Assembly (NCBI GenBank): GCA_013153635.1
Contig: JAADDZ010000006.1
Span: forward strand, 1 to 64,000
Reading direction: 5' to 3'
Source: Aquificota bacterium
GTDB taxonomy: Bacteria; Aquificota; Aquificia; Aquificales; Hydrogenothermaceae
DNA length: 64,000 bases
Shown here: positions 56,315 to 64,000 of the stretch, piece after piece
Position numbering within the stretch: position 1 is the first letter of the stretch
Layout of the letters: every line of letters begins with the position of its first letter
Translations under genes and position numbers: made by a program
The notes under the pieces: model-generated
What the model was told of the DNA's origin: nothing
Seen by the model: the letters and a program-made list of their open reading frames with translations, nothing else
Databases searched by the model: none

Positions 56315-56497
56315 TTAGACAACCTCTATAACCTCTTTATCTTTGTAGTACCCACAATGAGGACAAACTTTGTGAGGTGGTTTAGGTTGGCTACATTCAG
56401 GACATAAAGAGTATCCGGGGATAGATAGTTTTTTCATCCATTGAGCCTTTCTCATTGCTGTTTTTGCTTTTGATTTTTTTCTTTTTGGAACAGCCAT
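56315..56497 (-). CDS. rpmF: 50S ribosomal protein L32
   Basis: A 60-residue basic protein starting 'MAVPKRKKSKAKT', with a zinc ribbon formed by 'CPEC' and 'CPHC' (~33-50). This is the zinc-binding form of L32. Its place between the DUF177 gene and plsX is a widespread bacterial arrangement. Confidence 0.95.
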   Translation of the reverse strand: MAVPKRKKSKAKTAMRKAQWMKKLSIPGYSLCPECSQPKPPHKVCPHCGYYKDKEVIEVV

Positions 56498-56570
56498 ATA
56501 TGTACAACCTCCTTCTTTCGTTGAATAAACAAACTATAATTATATCAGATTTGTTTCTTTTTTCTAAGTG

Positions 56571-57110
56571 TTACTTTTTGTCAAGTAGATGTTTTAACTG
56601 GGAGAAGGGAGACATCTCTCTTTTTTGTTTTTCTTCACAGTTACATGGATTTTCATTCTTATTATTTCCACAGACTTGGCATATACCTTTGCAATTTTCA
56701 CTACATAGAGGCTTCATAGGTGTTTGGACTATTATCTCTTCTCTTACTAGATTGTTCACATTAAACTGTTCTTCATTTTCTAGGTATTCTACGTTTAAAT
56801 CTTTTTCTTTCAGTTCTTGGGTGTTTTTTCTCTTTTTAGAGAGAACCACACTACTAGAGCCTACCAAGTCCATATTAAAAGGTTCGAGGCATCTACTACA
56901 TTCTACCTGTATGTCACTGTTTATATCCAAGGAGACTATATAGTCTCCCTTGTCTTTTATTATGTAAAGGTTTATATCTACATCGTTACCTGTGGAACTA
57001 TACTCCTGTGGTAAATCGAGGCTTTCAAAAGGTAACTTTGCACTTTTTTGTATAAAGTTTTCATGTTTTAATTCTTCTTTTAAGTTTAATATGTACTGTT
57101 TTTTTCTCAT
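56571..57110 (-). CDS. DUF177/YceD-family protein
   Basis: A 179-residue YceD-like protein. 'VECSRCLEPF' (~80-89) and a C-terminal Cys motif set 'CSENCKGICQVCGNN' mark the family, which has been tied to 23S rRNA accumulation in plants and bacteria. It is the first gene of the yceD-rpmF-plsX-fabH set. The Cys clusters may bind zinc. Confidence 0.85.
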   Translation of the reverse strand: MRKKQYILNLKEELKHENFIQKSAKLPFESLDLPQEYSSTGNDVDINLYIIKDKGDYIVSLDINSDIQVECSRCLEPFNMDLVGSSSVVLSKKRKNTQELKEKDLNVEYLENEEQFNVNNLVREEIIVQTPMKPLCSENCKGICQVCGNNKNENPCNCEEKQKREMSPFSQLKHLLDKK

Positions 57111-57169
57111 GATTATTCACCTTATTTGTTTTGAATTTCGGCTTTAATTTATGCAAAAAATGTCTGTCT

Positions 57170-57901
57170 TCAATTTTTATATCTATAGTATTCTTGTGGT
57201 ATTAGTTCAATTATTTTCTTTACTGCATCGTTTAACATAACCATAATCGCTTTTTCCATAGGTGTGTTTTTGTATTTAGATAACCCAACTCCTAAAGGTA
57301 TGTGTAATATACCGCCAATGATAGCTCCCACATTAAAGCTTGATGCTTTCCCTTCTACAATGGTTGAATTTATGATTCTTCCTGTTCTTACATCTATAAG
57401 TCTTATGTTCATAGCTATGTACGCTTCTTTTATTTTTCCTGTTACTCCTCCGATTAGAGGAACTTTTCTTATAAAACCTCCTATAGTTCCGCCTATACCT
57501 TCAGCATTTGGTTCAAAAGCGATAATAGAACCTACTACTAGTATATCTGCTCCTTCCATTAGACCTTTCTGTGGGGCTTTTTCTTTTTGTATATAACCAC
57601 TTTCGGCTAAGCTCATCTCTTTTTTTATAGCTTCTAGACCTTCGGTTCTCTCTAAAACTATGAATCTACCAGTTTTTACTAGAGCGTCTATTAACATATC
57701 TCTTATCCCTTCTCCTATTCTTCCGTAACATTTTGCGGCTTTGCATTCAAAAGATGCTACTGCGATTCTTGCTTTTGGTCCTTCGTATTTTACTATCTCG
57801 TTTACAGATTTTTCTGTAGTAGATATAGATGTAGTTTGGACTTCTGCACAACCAGCTATAAATAGATAAGCACTTATAAAGATAAAAATAAATTTTTTCA
57901 T
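57170..57901 (-). CDS. CsgG-family outer membrane lipoprotein
   Basis: A 243-residue lipoprotein with lipobox 'FIAGC' (~13-17). 'RIAVASFECKA' (~50-60), 'LVKTGRFIVLERTE' and 'GADILVVGSIIAFEP' match the CsgG/curli-assembly family fold. CsgG forms an export channel in the curli system, but no other csg genes are present, so the role may be different. Two Cys in 'ECKAAKC' could be disulfide-linked. Confidence 0.8.
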   Translation of the reverse strand: MKKFIFIFISAYLFIAGCAEVQTTSISTTEKSVNEIVKYEGPKARIAVASFECKAAKCYGRIGEGIRDMLIDALVKTGRFIVLERTEGLEAIKKEMSLAESGYIQKEKAPQKGLMEGADILVVGSIIAFEPNAEGIGGTIGGFIRKVPLIGGVTGKIKEAYIAMNIRLIDVRTGRIINSTIVEGKASSFNVGAIIGGILHIPLGVGLSKYKNTPMEKAIMVMLNDAVKKIIELIPQEYYRYKN

Positions 57902-57999
57902 CTTATCCTCCTTTTTGTGGTGATTCTTTATTTTATGGAATAAAATAATGTAATTAAAATTCTAATTTAAAACCATTATAAATTATTGGGGTCAAGCAG

Positions 58000-58539
58000 A
58001 TGATACTAAATGATAAAACATTGAAAGATTTGATTAAAGAAAAAGAGCTAATTATAGAACCTTTAGATAATATACAGATACAAGCTTCTTCAGTTGATTT
58101 AAGACTTGGGAATGAGTTCCTTGTGTATAAGGGAAATATTGGTATTATTGATGTTAGGAGCATAAATTTAAATAATATGATAGAGAAAAAGAAGGTAGAT
58201 GATTTTTTTGTTATAAATCCAAAGGAGTTTGTTTTGGCAACAACTTTAGAGTATGTAAAACTGCCAGATGATATTACCGCTTTTGTAGAGGGGAGGTCTT
58301 CTTTAGGTAGATTAGGATTATTTATAGAAAATGCTGGCTGGGTTGATGCAGGTTTTGAAGGTAATATAACGTTGGAATTCTTTAACGCTAATCATGTACC
58401 GATAAAGATATATCCGGGTATGCGTATCTGTCAGCTTGTTTTTGCAAAGATGGTACAAAAAGCCCAAAATCCATATAGAGGAAAATATTTTGGGCAAAGG
58501 GGAACAACTATGTCCAAGATATATATGGACAAATATTAG
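58000..58539 (+). CDS. dcd: dCTP deaminase
   Basis: A 179-residue nucleotide deaminase of the dUTPase fold. 'ASSVDLRLG', 'VEGRSSLGRLGLFIENAGWVD' split here as 'VEGRSSLGRLGLF' and 'NAGWVDAGFEGN', and the C-terminal 'YFGQRGTT' match Dcd. It makes dUMP precursor for thymidylate, and the Ser-Arg motif and Glu of the active site are present. Whether it is a mono- or bifunctional (DCD-DUT) form is not clear from the sequence. The next gene starts 17 bases later. Confidence 0.93.
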   Translation: MILNDKTLKDLIKEKELIIEPLDNIQIQASSVDLRLGNEFLVYKGNIGIIDVRSINLNNMIEKKKVDDFFVINPKEFVLATTLEYVKLPDDITAFVEGRSSLGRLGLFIENAGWVDAGFEGNITLEFFNANHVPIKIYPGMRICQLVFAKMVQKAQNPYRGKYFGQRGTTMSKIYMDKY

Positions 58540-58555
58540 AAAGAGAGGGAATGTT

Positions 58556-60223
58556 ATGAAAAAGCTGTTATTTTTAGGAATATTAACGTCGGCGTTTGTT
58601 TTTTCTTCAGGTTTTGATTGTAATCTTGATGACAGCAATAACGATAATGGTACAGATACGGTAGAAGAAGAGGTACAATCTTCTTATCTGTTTTACAAAA
58701 CAGACCTGAATCAATATTTTGTGGTAGACCCAAACAACCCTTTACCTGTGCAGGTTGAAGAGAATATAACAGATAACTCTCTTCAGCTAATTGCTGGTGG
58801 TGATTTTGAAGATGAGAAGATAAAAAATATCCAAAATCAGTATGTAGTTTACATTAAAAATGGAAAAATCTATAAGATAGACTTAAGTATAAATTCTGAC
58901 CTAGCTCCTGAAAGGGTATCATCTGAAGATGATGTAGATTTTGTATGTGAGTCTAAAGGTTTTACAGATTTTCTTCTTAATAGAAAATCTGCTTATCTGT
59001 ATAAAGTAGCTGATAATCTTTCTGACTGTGAAGATGATTATGATTGGTATTATGTTTATCTGGATATGTCTTTAGATGATAACCCAGTTAAAATAGGAGA
59101 GAAAGATATAATTATGCCTCTTTATGATAGGGATAGTGGGACTATCGTTGGGTGGCTGATAAGAGATGGAGATAATCTAAGGTATTGTGATGAAGAGTTT
59201 GACGATTGTGATAAGGTTAAATACCTTGAGGATAACTTAGATGAAGATTATTTACCAAATATAAAATATTTAGGCTCTTTTACATATGTAGAAGAAGGAA
59301 ATGAAGGAGGTCTTTTTAATAAAGACCTATTTGTGGTCAAAGATAGATTGTATCTATTTATTTACAATATAAACCAAACAGAAGAGGCAGTGTTCTTTGA
59401 GATACCTTCTTACCAATTCAGATATGATTATGAAAATATAGTACACCATCAAGAAGGAAACACTATCTATTTCACAGATGGCGGAAGAATAATAAAAGTA
59501 GATATAAAAGAGATAGAAGATGACAAAGTTATAGAGATAGTTGCCGAAGTTGGTAACGCAAGGATAAAAGATTTTGTGATAACAGATAACAGAATAGTTT
59601 TTGTTGCTAGCATCGAAAATCCAGATTTAGGAGATATAGATGCCCTTTATTCTGTGAAAAAAGATGGAGAAGATTTAAAGACTCTCATTCCTATATTAGG
59701 AGATAGGATAAGAACAATAGATATTGTTACCGCCTCTTCAGATAAAGTTTACTACAACGTAAAAGAAACATTACTTATTAATAACGAGCAAAGGACTATA
59801 GCAGGATACCTAAAGGACGATGATATTGCTACGATAAAGGAGTTTGAGTATGCGTATTGGGGGGGAGGTACATACTTGAAAGATGTTGAAGTTTTTAAAC
59901 AACCAAGATTGTACAGAATATTGAAAATAGAGCAATGTGTTCACGGTGATGATTGTGCAAATAACGGAGCTATTTTCTCTTTTGAGGTGGAAGATTATAA
60001 CAATCAGATTTCTATAGGGTTTGTACCTCTTGATATAAAAACTCATGAAGTTATGTATGGTTTTGGAAGTGTTCAGTTAGGAACTGGATACACTCAAGAT
60101 TTAAAAGGAGATATTTTTTATCTAGATGTACAAGATGAGGATTCTCTATTGAGACTAACAAATAGCCCAAGTACTGATGAAAAAGCGGTTAGAATAGAAA
60201 CAATCCCGTTTATTCTTAATTAA
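58556..60223 (+). CDS. Acidic secreted protein, possible beta-propeller, unknown
   Basis: A 555-residue protein with a signal peptide (~1-19, 'FVFSSG'), an acidic Asp/Asn linker ('DDSNNDNGTDTVEEE') and repeated units with 'Y-V-KNGKIYKIDLS'-like strands. The rest is rich in Asp, Glu, Ile and Tyr, suggesting a beta-propeller-type extracellular or periplasmic protein. ATG 58556 follows AGAGGGA; the frame extends upstream into dcd and is not used. No family recognised. Confidence 0.6.
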   Translation: MKKLLFLGILTSAFVFSSGFDCNLDDSNNDNGTDTVEEEVQSSYLFYKTDLNQYFVVDPNNPLPVQVEENITDNSLQLIAGGDFEDEKIKNIQNQYVVYIKNGKIYKIDLSINSDLAPERVSSEDDVDFVCESKGFTDFLLNRKSAYLYKVADNLSDCEDDYDWYYVYLDMSLDDNPVKIGEKDIIMPLYDRDSGTIVGWLIRDGDNLRYCDEEFDDCDKVKYLEDNLDEDYLPNIKYLGSFTYVEEGNEGGLFNKDLFVVKDRLYLFIYNINQTEEAVFFEIPSYQFRYDYENIVHHQEGNTIYFTDGGRIIKVDIKEIEDDKVIEIVAEVGNARIKDFVITDNRIVFVASIENPDLGDIDALYSVKKDGEDLKTLIPILGDRIRTIDIVTASSDKVYYNVKETLLINNEQRTIAGYLKDDDIATIKEFEYAYWGGGTYLKDVEVFKQPRLYRILKIEQCVHGDDCANNGAIFSFEVEDYNNQISIGFVPLDIKTHEVMYGFGSVQLGTGYTQDLKGDIFYLDVQDEDSLLRLTNSPSTDEKAVRIETIPFILN

Positions 60224-61124
60224 CACACATAAAAACGATATTGCCTATCTTTTTTTCTTTTAAAAGACCTCTCTTTTTGAGGTCTTTTAATTTGTTTATA
60301 GTACCTATATCAAAAAGCTCTAATATATCTTCTTTAGGTAGAGGTCTTAATTTTAGAGTTTTTAAGAGGTCTTTTTCATCTAGGCTGAATTTCTTTAAAT
60401 TAGACTGTTTTCTTTTTATAACAAAAACATTTAATCCATAGAAATATTCTGCTAATTCTTCGAGCTTTTGGCTTGACACAGCATCTACATTATAGGCAGG
60501 TGGTCTATCTATCGTTCCAATATCTACTCTATCTGGTTTTATCTCTCTTAGGATTTGGGCTATATTCTTTATCTCTTCTATATCATCATTAATATTTTTA
60601 ACTATAAGAACCTCTATAATAAGCTCTCCATTGAAAATCTTCCTAAAAGATTTAATACCTGAAATTATCTGTGTTATAGATATATTTTTTAATGGTCTAT
60701 CTACTTTTTTAAATATAGTATCAGATACAGCGTCCACAGAGAGTTTTACCATATCTAATTTAGATAGAGTTTTTCTTATTTTTGGGTTTGGGATAGTTGA
60801 AGCGTTAGATAGTATTAGAGTTTTTGAGCTTTTTTTTATTGAATTTAGCAAATCTATAAGGGTATCCAACTTTGTATAAAGGGTAGGTTCTCCGTTTGCT
60901 GTGATAGTTATAACATCAGGATATGGATTTTTAGAGAAGAATTCTTTTAGTTCTTGGATTATCTCTTTTGGAGATGGTTCGTTTTGGATATAGTCTGTTT
61001 TTTTCCCTTTTTCTAGTTCACAGTACAGACAGTCAAAATTACAGCTTTTTATCTTAGGAGATAAATCTATTCCAACAGATACTCCAAATCTTCTAGATTT
61101 AACTGGTCCAAATATATATCTCAT
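60216..61124 (-). CDS. Radical SAM protein, unknown specific reaction
   Basis: A 302-residue enzyme with the radical SAM cluster motif 'CNFDCLYCELEKG' (~28-40, CxxxCxxC) after the conserved 'FGPVKSRRFGVSVGIDLSP'. The C-terminus (~225-302) is a winged-helix-like region 'LFDIGTINKLKDLKKRGLL'. The N-terminal 'PVxSRRFGxSLGIDL' block is seen in a widespread family of uncharacterised radical SAM proteins. It converges with the upstream secreted protein gene by eight bases. Confidence 0.8.
   Translation of the reverse strand: MRYIFGPVKSRRFGVSVGIDLSPKIKSCNFDCLYCELEKGKKTDYIQNEPSPKEIIQELKEFFSKNPYPDVITITANGEPTLYTKLDTLIDLLNSIKKSSKTLILSNASTIPNPKIRKTLSKLDMVKLSVDAVSDTIFKKVDRPLKNISITQIISGIKSFRKIFNGELIIEVLIVKNINDDIEEIKNIAQILREIKPDRVDIGTIDRPPAYNVDAVSSQKLEELAEYFYGLNVFVIKRKQSNLKKFSLDEKDLLKTLKLRPLPKEDILELFDIGTINKLKDLKKRGLLKEKKIGNIVFMCVN
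60262..60288 (+). terminator. Possible terminator of the secreted protein gene, inside the radical SAM gene
   Basis: A perfect ten-base stem AAAAGACCTC / GAGGTCTTTT with a seven-base loop lies 39 bases after the upstream stop. It is also coding sequence on the other strand, so the hairpin may be accidental. Confidence 0.4.
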
Positions 61125-61192
61125 GTATATTTCCTAACTTAATTTTGCTTTTAAAGTTAGATGGTTTATAAGATTTTGCAAATTTTGATATA

Positions 61193-61217
61193 AAAAGAGA
61201 GCCTCTTTAGAGGCTCT
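61193..61217 (-). terminator. Terminator of the right-end RND pump gene
   Basis: Minus strand AGAGCCTC, loop TAAA, GAGGCTCT, followed by CTTTTTA. It lies seven bases past the pump stop codon at 61225. Confidence 0.8.
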
Positions 61218-61224
61218 TTAGGTA

Positions 61225-64000
61225 CTATTGTTCTTCTTCACCTTTTTCTTTTTTTATCATGTCTTCTAGTTCTTTGATTCTCTCTTCTAGTTCTTTGATT
61301 CTTTCTACTTCTGGTTTTTCTTCTTCAGGTTTAGCTTCTAGTGGAACTGCTGGCATCATGTTCAATGCTCTTTCTCTTTCCATCATGTAGTAAAGCACCG
61401 GTATAGCTACTATAGTAAGAAGAGTAGATGCAAAAGTCCCAAATATGAGAGATATAGCAAGTCCATTGAATATTGGGTCAAAGATAATAACAAAAGCTCC
61501 AACTATTAAAGCTCCAGCTGTTAAAAGTATTGGTCTTGTTCTTATGATTCCAGCTTCTAATAGAGCCTGTTCTACAGAGTAACCTTCTTTTAGTTTCTCT
61601 TCTGCAAATTCTACTATAAGGATTGAGTTTCTAAGGATTATCCCAGCTAACGCTATAAATCCTATCATAGAGGTTGCTGTAAAGAACGCCCCCATTAACC
61701 AGTGTCCCGGAACGATACCAACTAATGTAAATGGGATTGGTGACATTAGAACTAATGGTGCGCTAAACGATTTAAACCAACCAACAAGTAGTACATAAAG
61801 ACCTACTAAGGCTAAAGCAAAGGCAATACCCATGTCTCTGAAAGTTTCGTAAGTAATCTGCCACTCTCCGTCCCATTTTAAGAAATATCTGTCGACAAAG
61901 GTTGGTACGCTTGTAAGTAGATGTTTTATACCTTTTCCGTCTGGAGTCTCTAGATTTTTTATTGTGTCCCACAGGTCTATAATTGGATAAACTGGACTAC
62001 CGTAAGACTCGTCAACATTAGCTATAACGTATACGACTCCTTGGAGATTCTTTCTATATATATCTTTTTCTGTATTTTTTTCATCTATGAAAATTAAACT
62101 TCTAAGAGGGATAAGAGTTCCTTTTGGAGTGAGAACTTTTAGAGAGAGTATCTTTTCTAATGAGTTTCTAAACTCTTCCTCTAGTCTAACAACTATCTCT
62201 ATTGGGTATATGCTGTCGTATCTATGTACTAGACCAATTGGGTCTTCTGCAAGGGCTAATCTAAGTAATTTAACAAGCATATCTTCAGTAAAACCGTATC
62301 TTTTTGCCATTCTACTGTTTATTCGAACAGTGTATTCCCTTTGAGGGTGATTGTCATATATCCCAACATCAACTATACCCGGAGTTTTCTCAAAAATGTC
62401 TCTTATTTTATAAGCTAGTAATAGTCTACCTTCTAGTTCTGGTCCATATATTTCAGCGACTATAGGAGATAATACTGGAGGACCTGGTGGAGGTTCTACG
62501 ATAGCTATGTATTTAGCACCATATTTTTTTGCTATTTTTGCTATTGAAGGTCTTATCCTTTCTGCTATTTCGTGAGACTGCTGTTCTCTATGGTACTTAC
62601 CTACAAGGTTTATCTTTATCATAGCTTGGTTTTTACCTTCTCTTAGGTAGTAGTGTCGCACCAATCCATTAAAGTCAAATGGTGCAGGAGTACCTACATA
62701 TAAGACGTAATTTTCTACCTCTTTTACAGTTCTAATGTAAGAAGCTATATCTTTTACTACATCGTAGGTGCCTTGTAACGTAGTACCTTCTGGCATGTCA
62801 AGTACAACAAATAGTTCACTTTTGTTATCGTAAGGTAGCATTTTGACTAGAACTGTCCTGCTTACGAGAAGCCCAACAGATACTATCATCAGTATAGCTA
62901 TAAACCCAAGGAATATCCATCTTTTTAGACGGCTTTCAAATAGTGGGAGATAGATTTTTTCTAACAGCAATGCGATTATTCCTGCTCTTGCCTCGTACTC
63001 CTTTGCTGTTTCTTCAGAAGAGGCTGTTTTGTAAACATTTTTTAGTAGTCTCAAAGCCATATAAGGGGTTAATATAAAAGCAACTATCATCGAGAAAAAC
63101 ATCGCTACTGAAGCATTAATAGGTATCGGTCTCATGTAAGGACCCATCATTCCAGTTACGAAAGCCATAGGCATAAGAGCAACGATAACTGTGAAAGTTG
63201 CAAGTATAGTTGGGTTTCCTACTTCATCAGTAGCTTTTATTGCCGCTAGTTCTGGGTCATCTTCTTTTCCTTCTTCAAACCATCTATGAATATTCTCTAT
63301 AACTACTATAGCGTCATCAACTAAGATACCAATTGCAAAGATTAGAGCAAACAATGTAACCCTGTTTAGGGTAAAGCCATACATCTCACTTAGGAATAGA
63401 GCTATAGATAAAGTAGTAGGAACTGTAAAGGCTATGATAATTGCTTCTTTCCACCCAAGAGCAAAAGCTATCAGTAAAACAACAGAAAAGGTTGCGATTA
63501 GTAAGTGTTCTATTAGTTCTATAGCTTTTTCGTTGGCTGTCTCTCCATAGTTCCTAGTGATTTTTACATGAATGTCGTGAGGTATAACCTCTCCTTTCAT
63601 CTCTTCTAGTTTTTCTATAACTTTTTCAGCTATAACAACTGCATTACTTCCTTTTTTCTTTGCTATCGCTATTGTTACTGCATTGTATAGCCTATTAACG
63701 TCTCCTTCTCCTTGAGGTCCCCACCCAAATTGGACGTAGTTATCTATCTCTCCTTCTCCTTCTACTACCGTAGCAACGTCTTTTAGGTATATCGGTCTAT
63801 TGTGGTAAACAGTGACGATAAGATTCTCTATATCTCTTTTGTTTTTAAAGAACTTTCCAGCTCTAAGTTTGAATCTGTAGTTTGTTTTATCAAACTCTCC
63901 AGCTATGAGAGATACATTTGCAGTTCTTATCGCTTCTACTAATTGAGGTAGGAGAATCTTATAAGCGTTTAACTTTGCAGGGTCAAAGTATATGATATAT
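61225..64000 (-). CDS. RND pump permease (CusA/CzcA or HAE group), N-terminus beyond the window
   Basis: The frame runs open from the right edge (64000) to TAG at 61225, about 924 codons, so the start is missing. The periplasmic part begins at 'YFDPAKLNAY'. TM motifs such as 'GILVDDAIVVIENIHR' (proton-relay Asp pair) and 'GIILRNSILIVEFAE' place it in the RND family. The C-terminal 50 residues form a Lys/Glu coiled coil. An internal ATG at 63600 is not the true start. Neither adaptor nor TolC partner is visible downstream. This is the second RND pump in the window. Confidence 0.9.
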   Translation of the reverse strand, partial: YIIYFDPAKLNAYKILLPQLVEAIRTANVSLIAGEFDKTNYRFKLRAGKFFKNKRDIENLIVTVYHNRPIYLKDVATVVEGEGEIDNYVQFGWGPQGEGDVNRLYNAVTIAIAKKKGSNAVVIAEKVIEKLEEMKGEVIPHDIHVKITRNYGETANEKAIELIEHLLIATFSVVLLIAFALGWKEAIIIAFTVPTTLSIALFLSEMYGFTLNRVTLFALIFAIGILVDDAIVVIENIHRWFEEGKEDDPELAAIKATDEVGNPTILATFTVIVALMPMAFVTGMMGPYMRPIPINASVAMFFSMIVAFILTPYMALRLLKNVYKTASSEETAKEYEARAGIIALLLEKIYLPLFESRLKRWIFLGFIAILMIVSVGLLVSRTVLVKMLPYDNKSELFVVLDMPEGTTLQGTYDVVKDIASYIRTVKEVENYVLYVGTPAPFDFNGLVRHYYLREGKNQAMIKINLVGKYHREQQSHEIAERIRPSIAKIAKKYGAKYIAIVEPPPGPPVLSPIVAEIYGPELEGRLLLAYKIRDIFEKTPGIVDVGIYDNHPQREYTVRINSRMAKRYGFTEDMLVKLLRLALAEDPIGLVHRYDSIYPIEIVVRLEEEFRNSLEKILSLKVLTPKGTLIPLRSLIFIDEKNTEKDIYRKNLQGVVYVIANVDESYGSPVYPIIDLWDTIKNLETPDGKGIKHLLTSVPTFVDRYFLKWDGEWQITYETFRDMGIAFALALVGLYVLLVGWFKSFSAPLVLMSPIPFTLVGIVPGHWLMGAFFTATSMIGFIALAGIILRNSILIVEFAEEKLKEGYSVEQALLEAGIIRTRPILLTAGALIVGAFVIIFDPIFNGLAISLIFGTFASTLLTIVAIPVLYYMMERERALNMMPAVPLEAKPEEEKPEVERIKELEERIKELEDMIKKEKGEEEQ
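61262..61303. repeat. Two-copy 21-base tandem repeat coding for coiled-coil heptads
   Basis: 61262-61282 and 61283-61303 agree at 20 of 21 bases. In the RND gene they encode 'RIKELEE' twice, i.e. exactly one heptad per copy, near the C-terminus. Confidence 0.9.

Noticed and set aside
63598-63600. ATG at 63600 as start of the right-end RND pump
   Set aside because: The frame continues upstream to the window edge with RND periplasmic-domain sequence, so this is an internal Met.

Overview
The window is about 64 kb of low-GC, gene-dense bacterial DNA. Gene content points to a thermophilic member of the Aquificota, probably Hydrogenothermaceae (Sulfurihydrogenibium-like). Evidence is an archaeal-type class I aldolase/ADH synthase, NurA nuclease, folate-dependent TrmFO, an FSA-type transaldolase, DUF151 nucleases, small c-type cytochrome, several RND pumps and an intein in gyrA. 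This placement is inferred from gene repertoire and style; no rRNA gene is present to prove it.

Layout. 1-2.4 kb (minus): the 5' part of a membrane GAF/PAS sensor preceded by a 34-codon mini-ORF, a TrmN6-like tRNA methyltransferase and atpC. 2.5-9.7 kb (plus): trmFO, a TrkA/USP protein with a CPA2 cation antiporter, a DnaQ-like exonuclease, proC, a DUF151 nuclease, a 46-residue membrane protein and the aldolase-family gene. 9.7-19 kb (minus): secreted thermonuclease, gltB, an M16 peptidase, a YIP1-like protein, and a TolC/adaptor pair divergent from an RND pump (19.2-22.2 kb, plus). 22-29 kb: DUF2103, transaldolase, tpx, intein-containing gyrA, an HHH protein and nurA. 29-37 kb (plus): DUF302-like protein, pepA, and a TetR-TolC-EmrA-EmrB drug-efflux operon with an extra outer-membrane-type protein; then cytochrome c and arsC.

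37.8-43.9 kb is an accessory island. It holds a two-gene AAA-ATPase/HNH-nuclease operon resembling Septu (PtuA/PtuB). A divergent pair follows: a short piece that looks like the N-terminus of a defence nuclease, and a small membrane/coiled-coil protein. Next come relics of a HepT-like toxin, an intact VapBC module with a palindromic operator, a possible PD-(D/E)xK protein and a decayed recombinase-like ORF. It ends against the 3' end of an initiator tRNA in a three-tRNA operon (Pro-Arg-fMet). Both edges carry an imperfect direct repeat (37835-37866 and 43841-43862), the right copy overlapping the tRNA 3' end, so the block looks like an integrated element.

44-64 kb is mostly housekeeping: ppa, sod, an ArsB/NhaD transporter with a universal stress protein, a Cys-rich lipoprotein, htpX, a PAS-GGDEF protein, dnaK, miaB and a second DUF151 gene. 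Then follow the yceD-rpmF-plsX-fabH lipid cluster, a CsgG-like lipoprotein, dcd, an acidic secreted protein, a radical SAM protein and a truncated RND pump running off the right end. No CRISPR array, rRNA gene or complete insertion sequence was seen.
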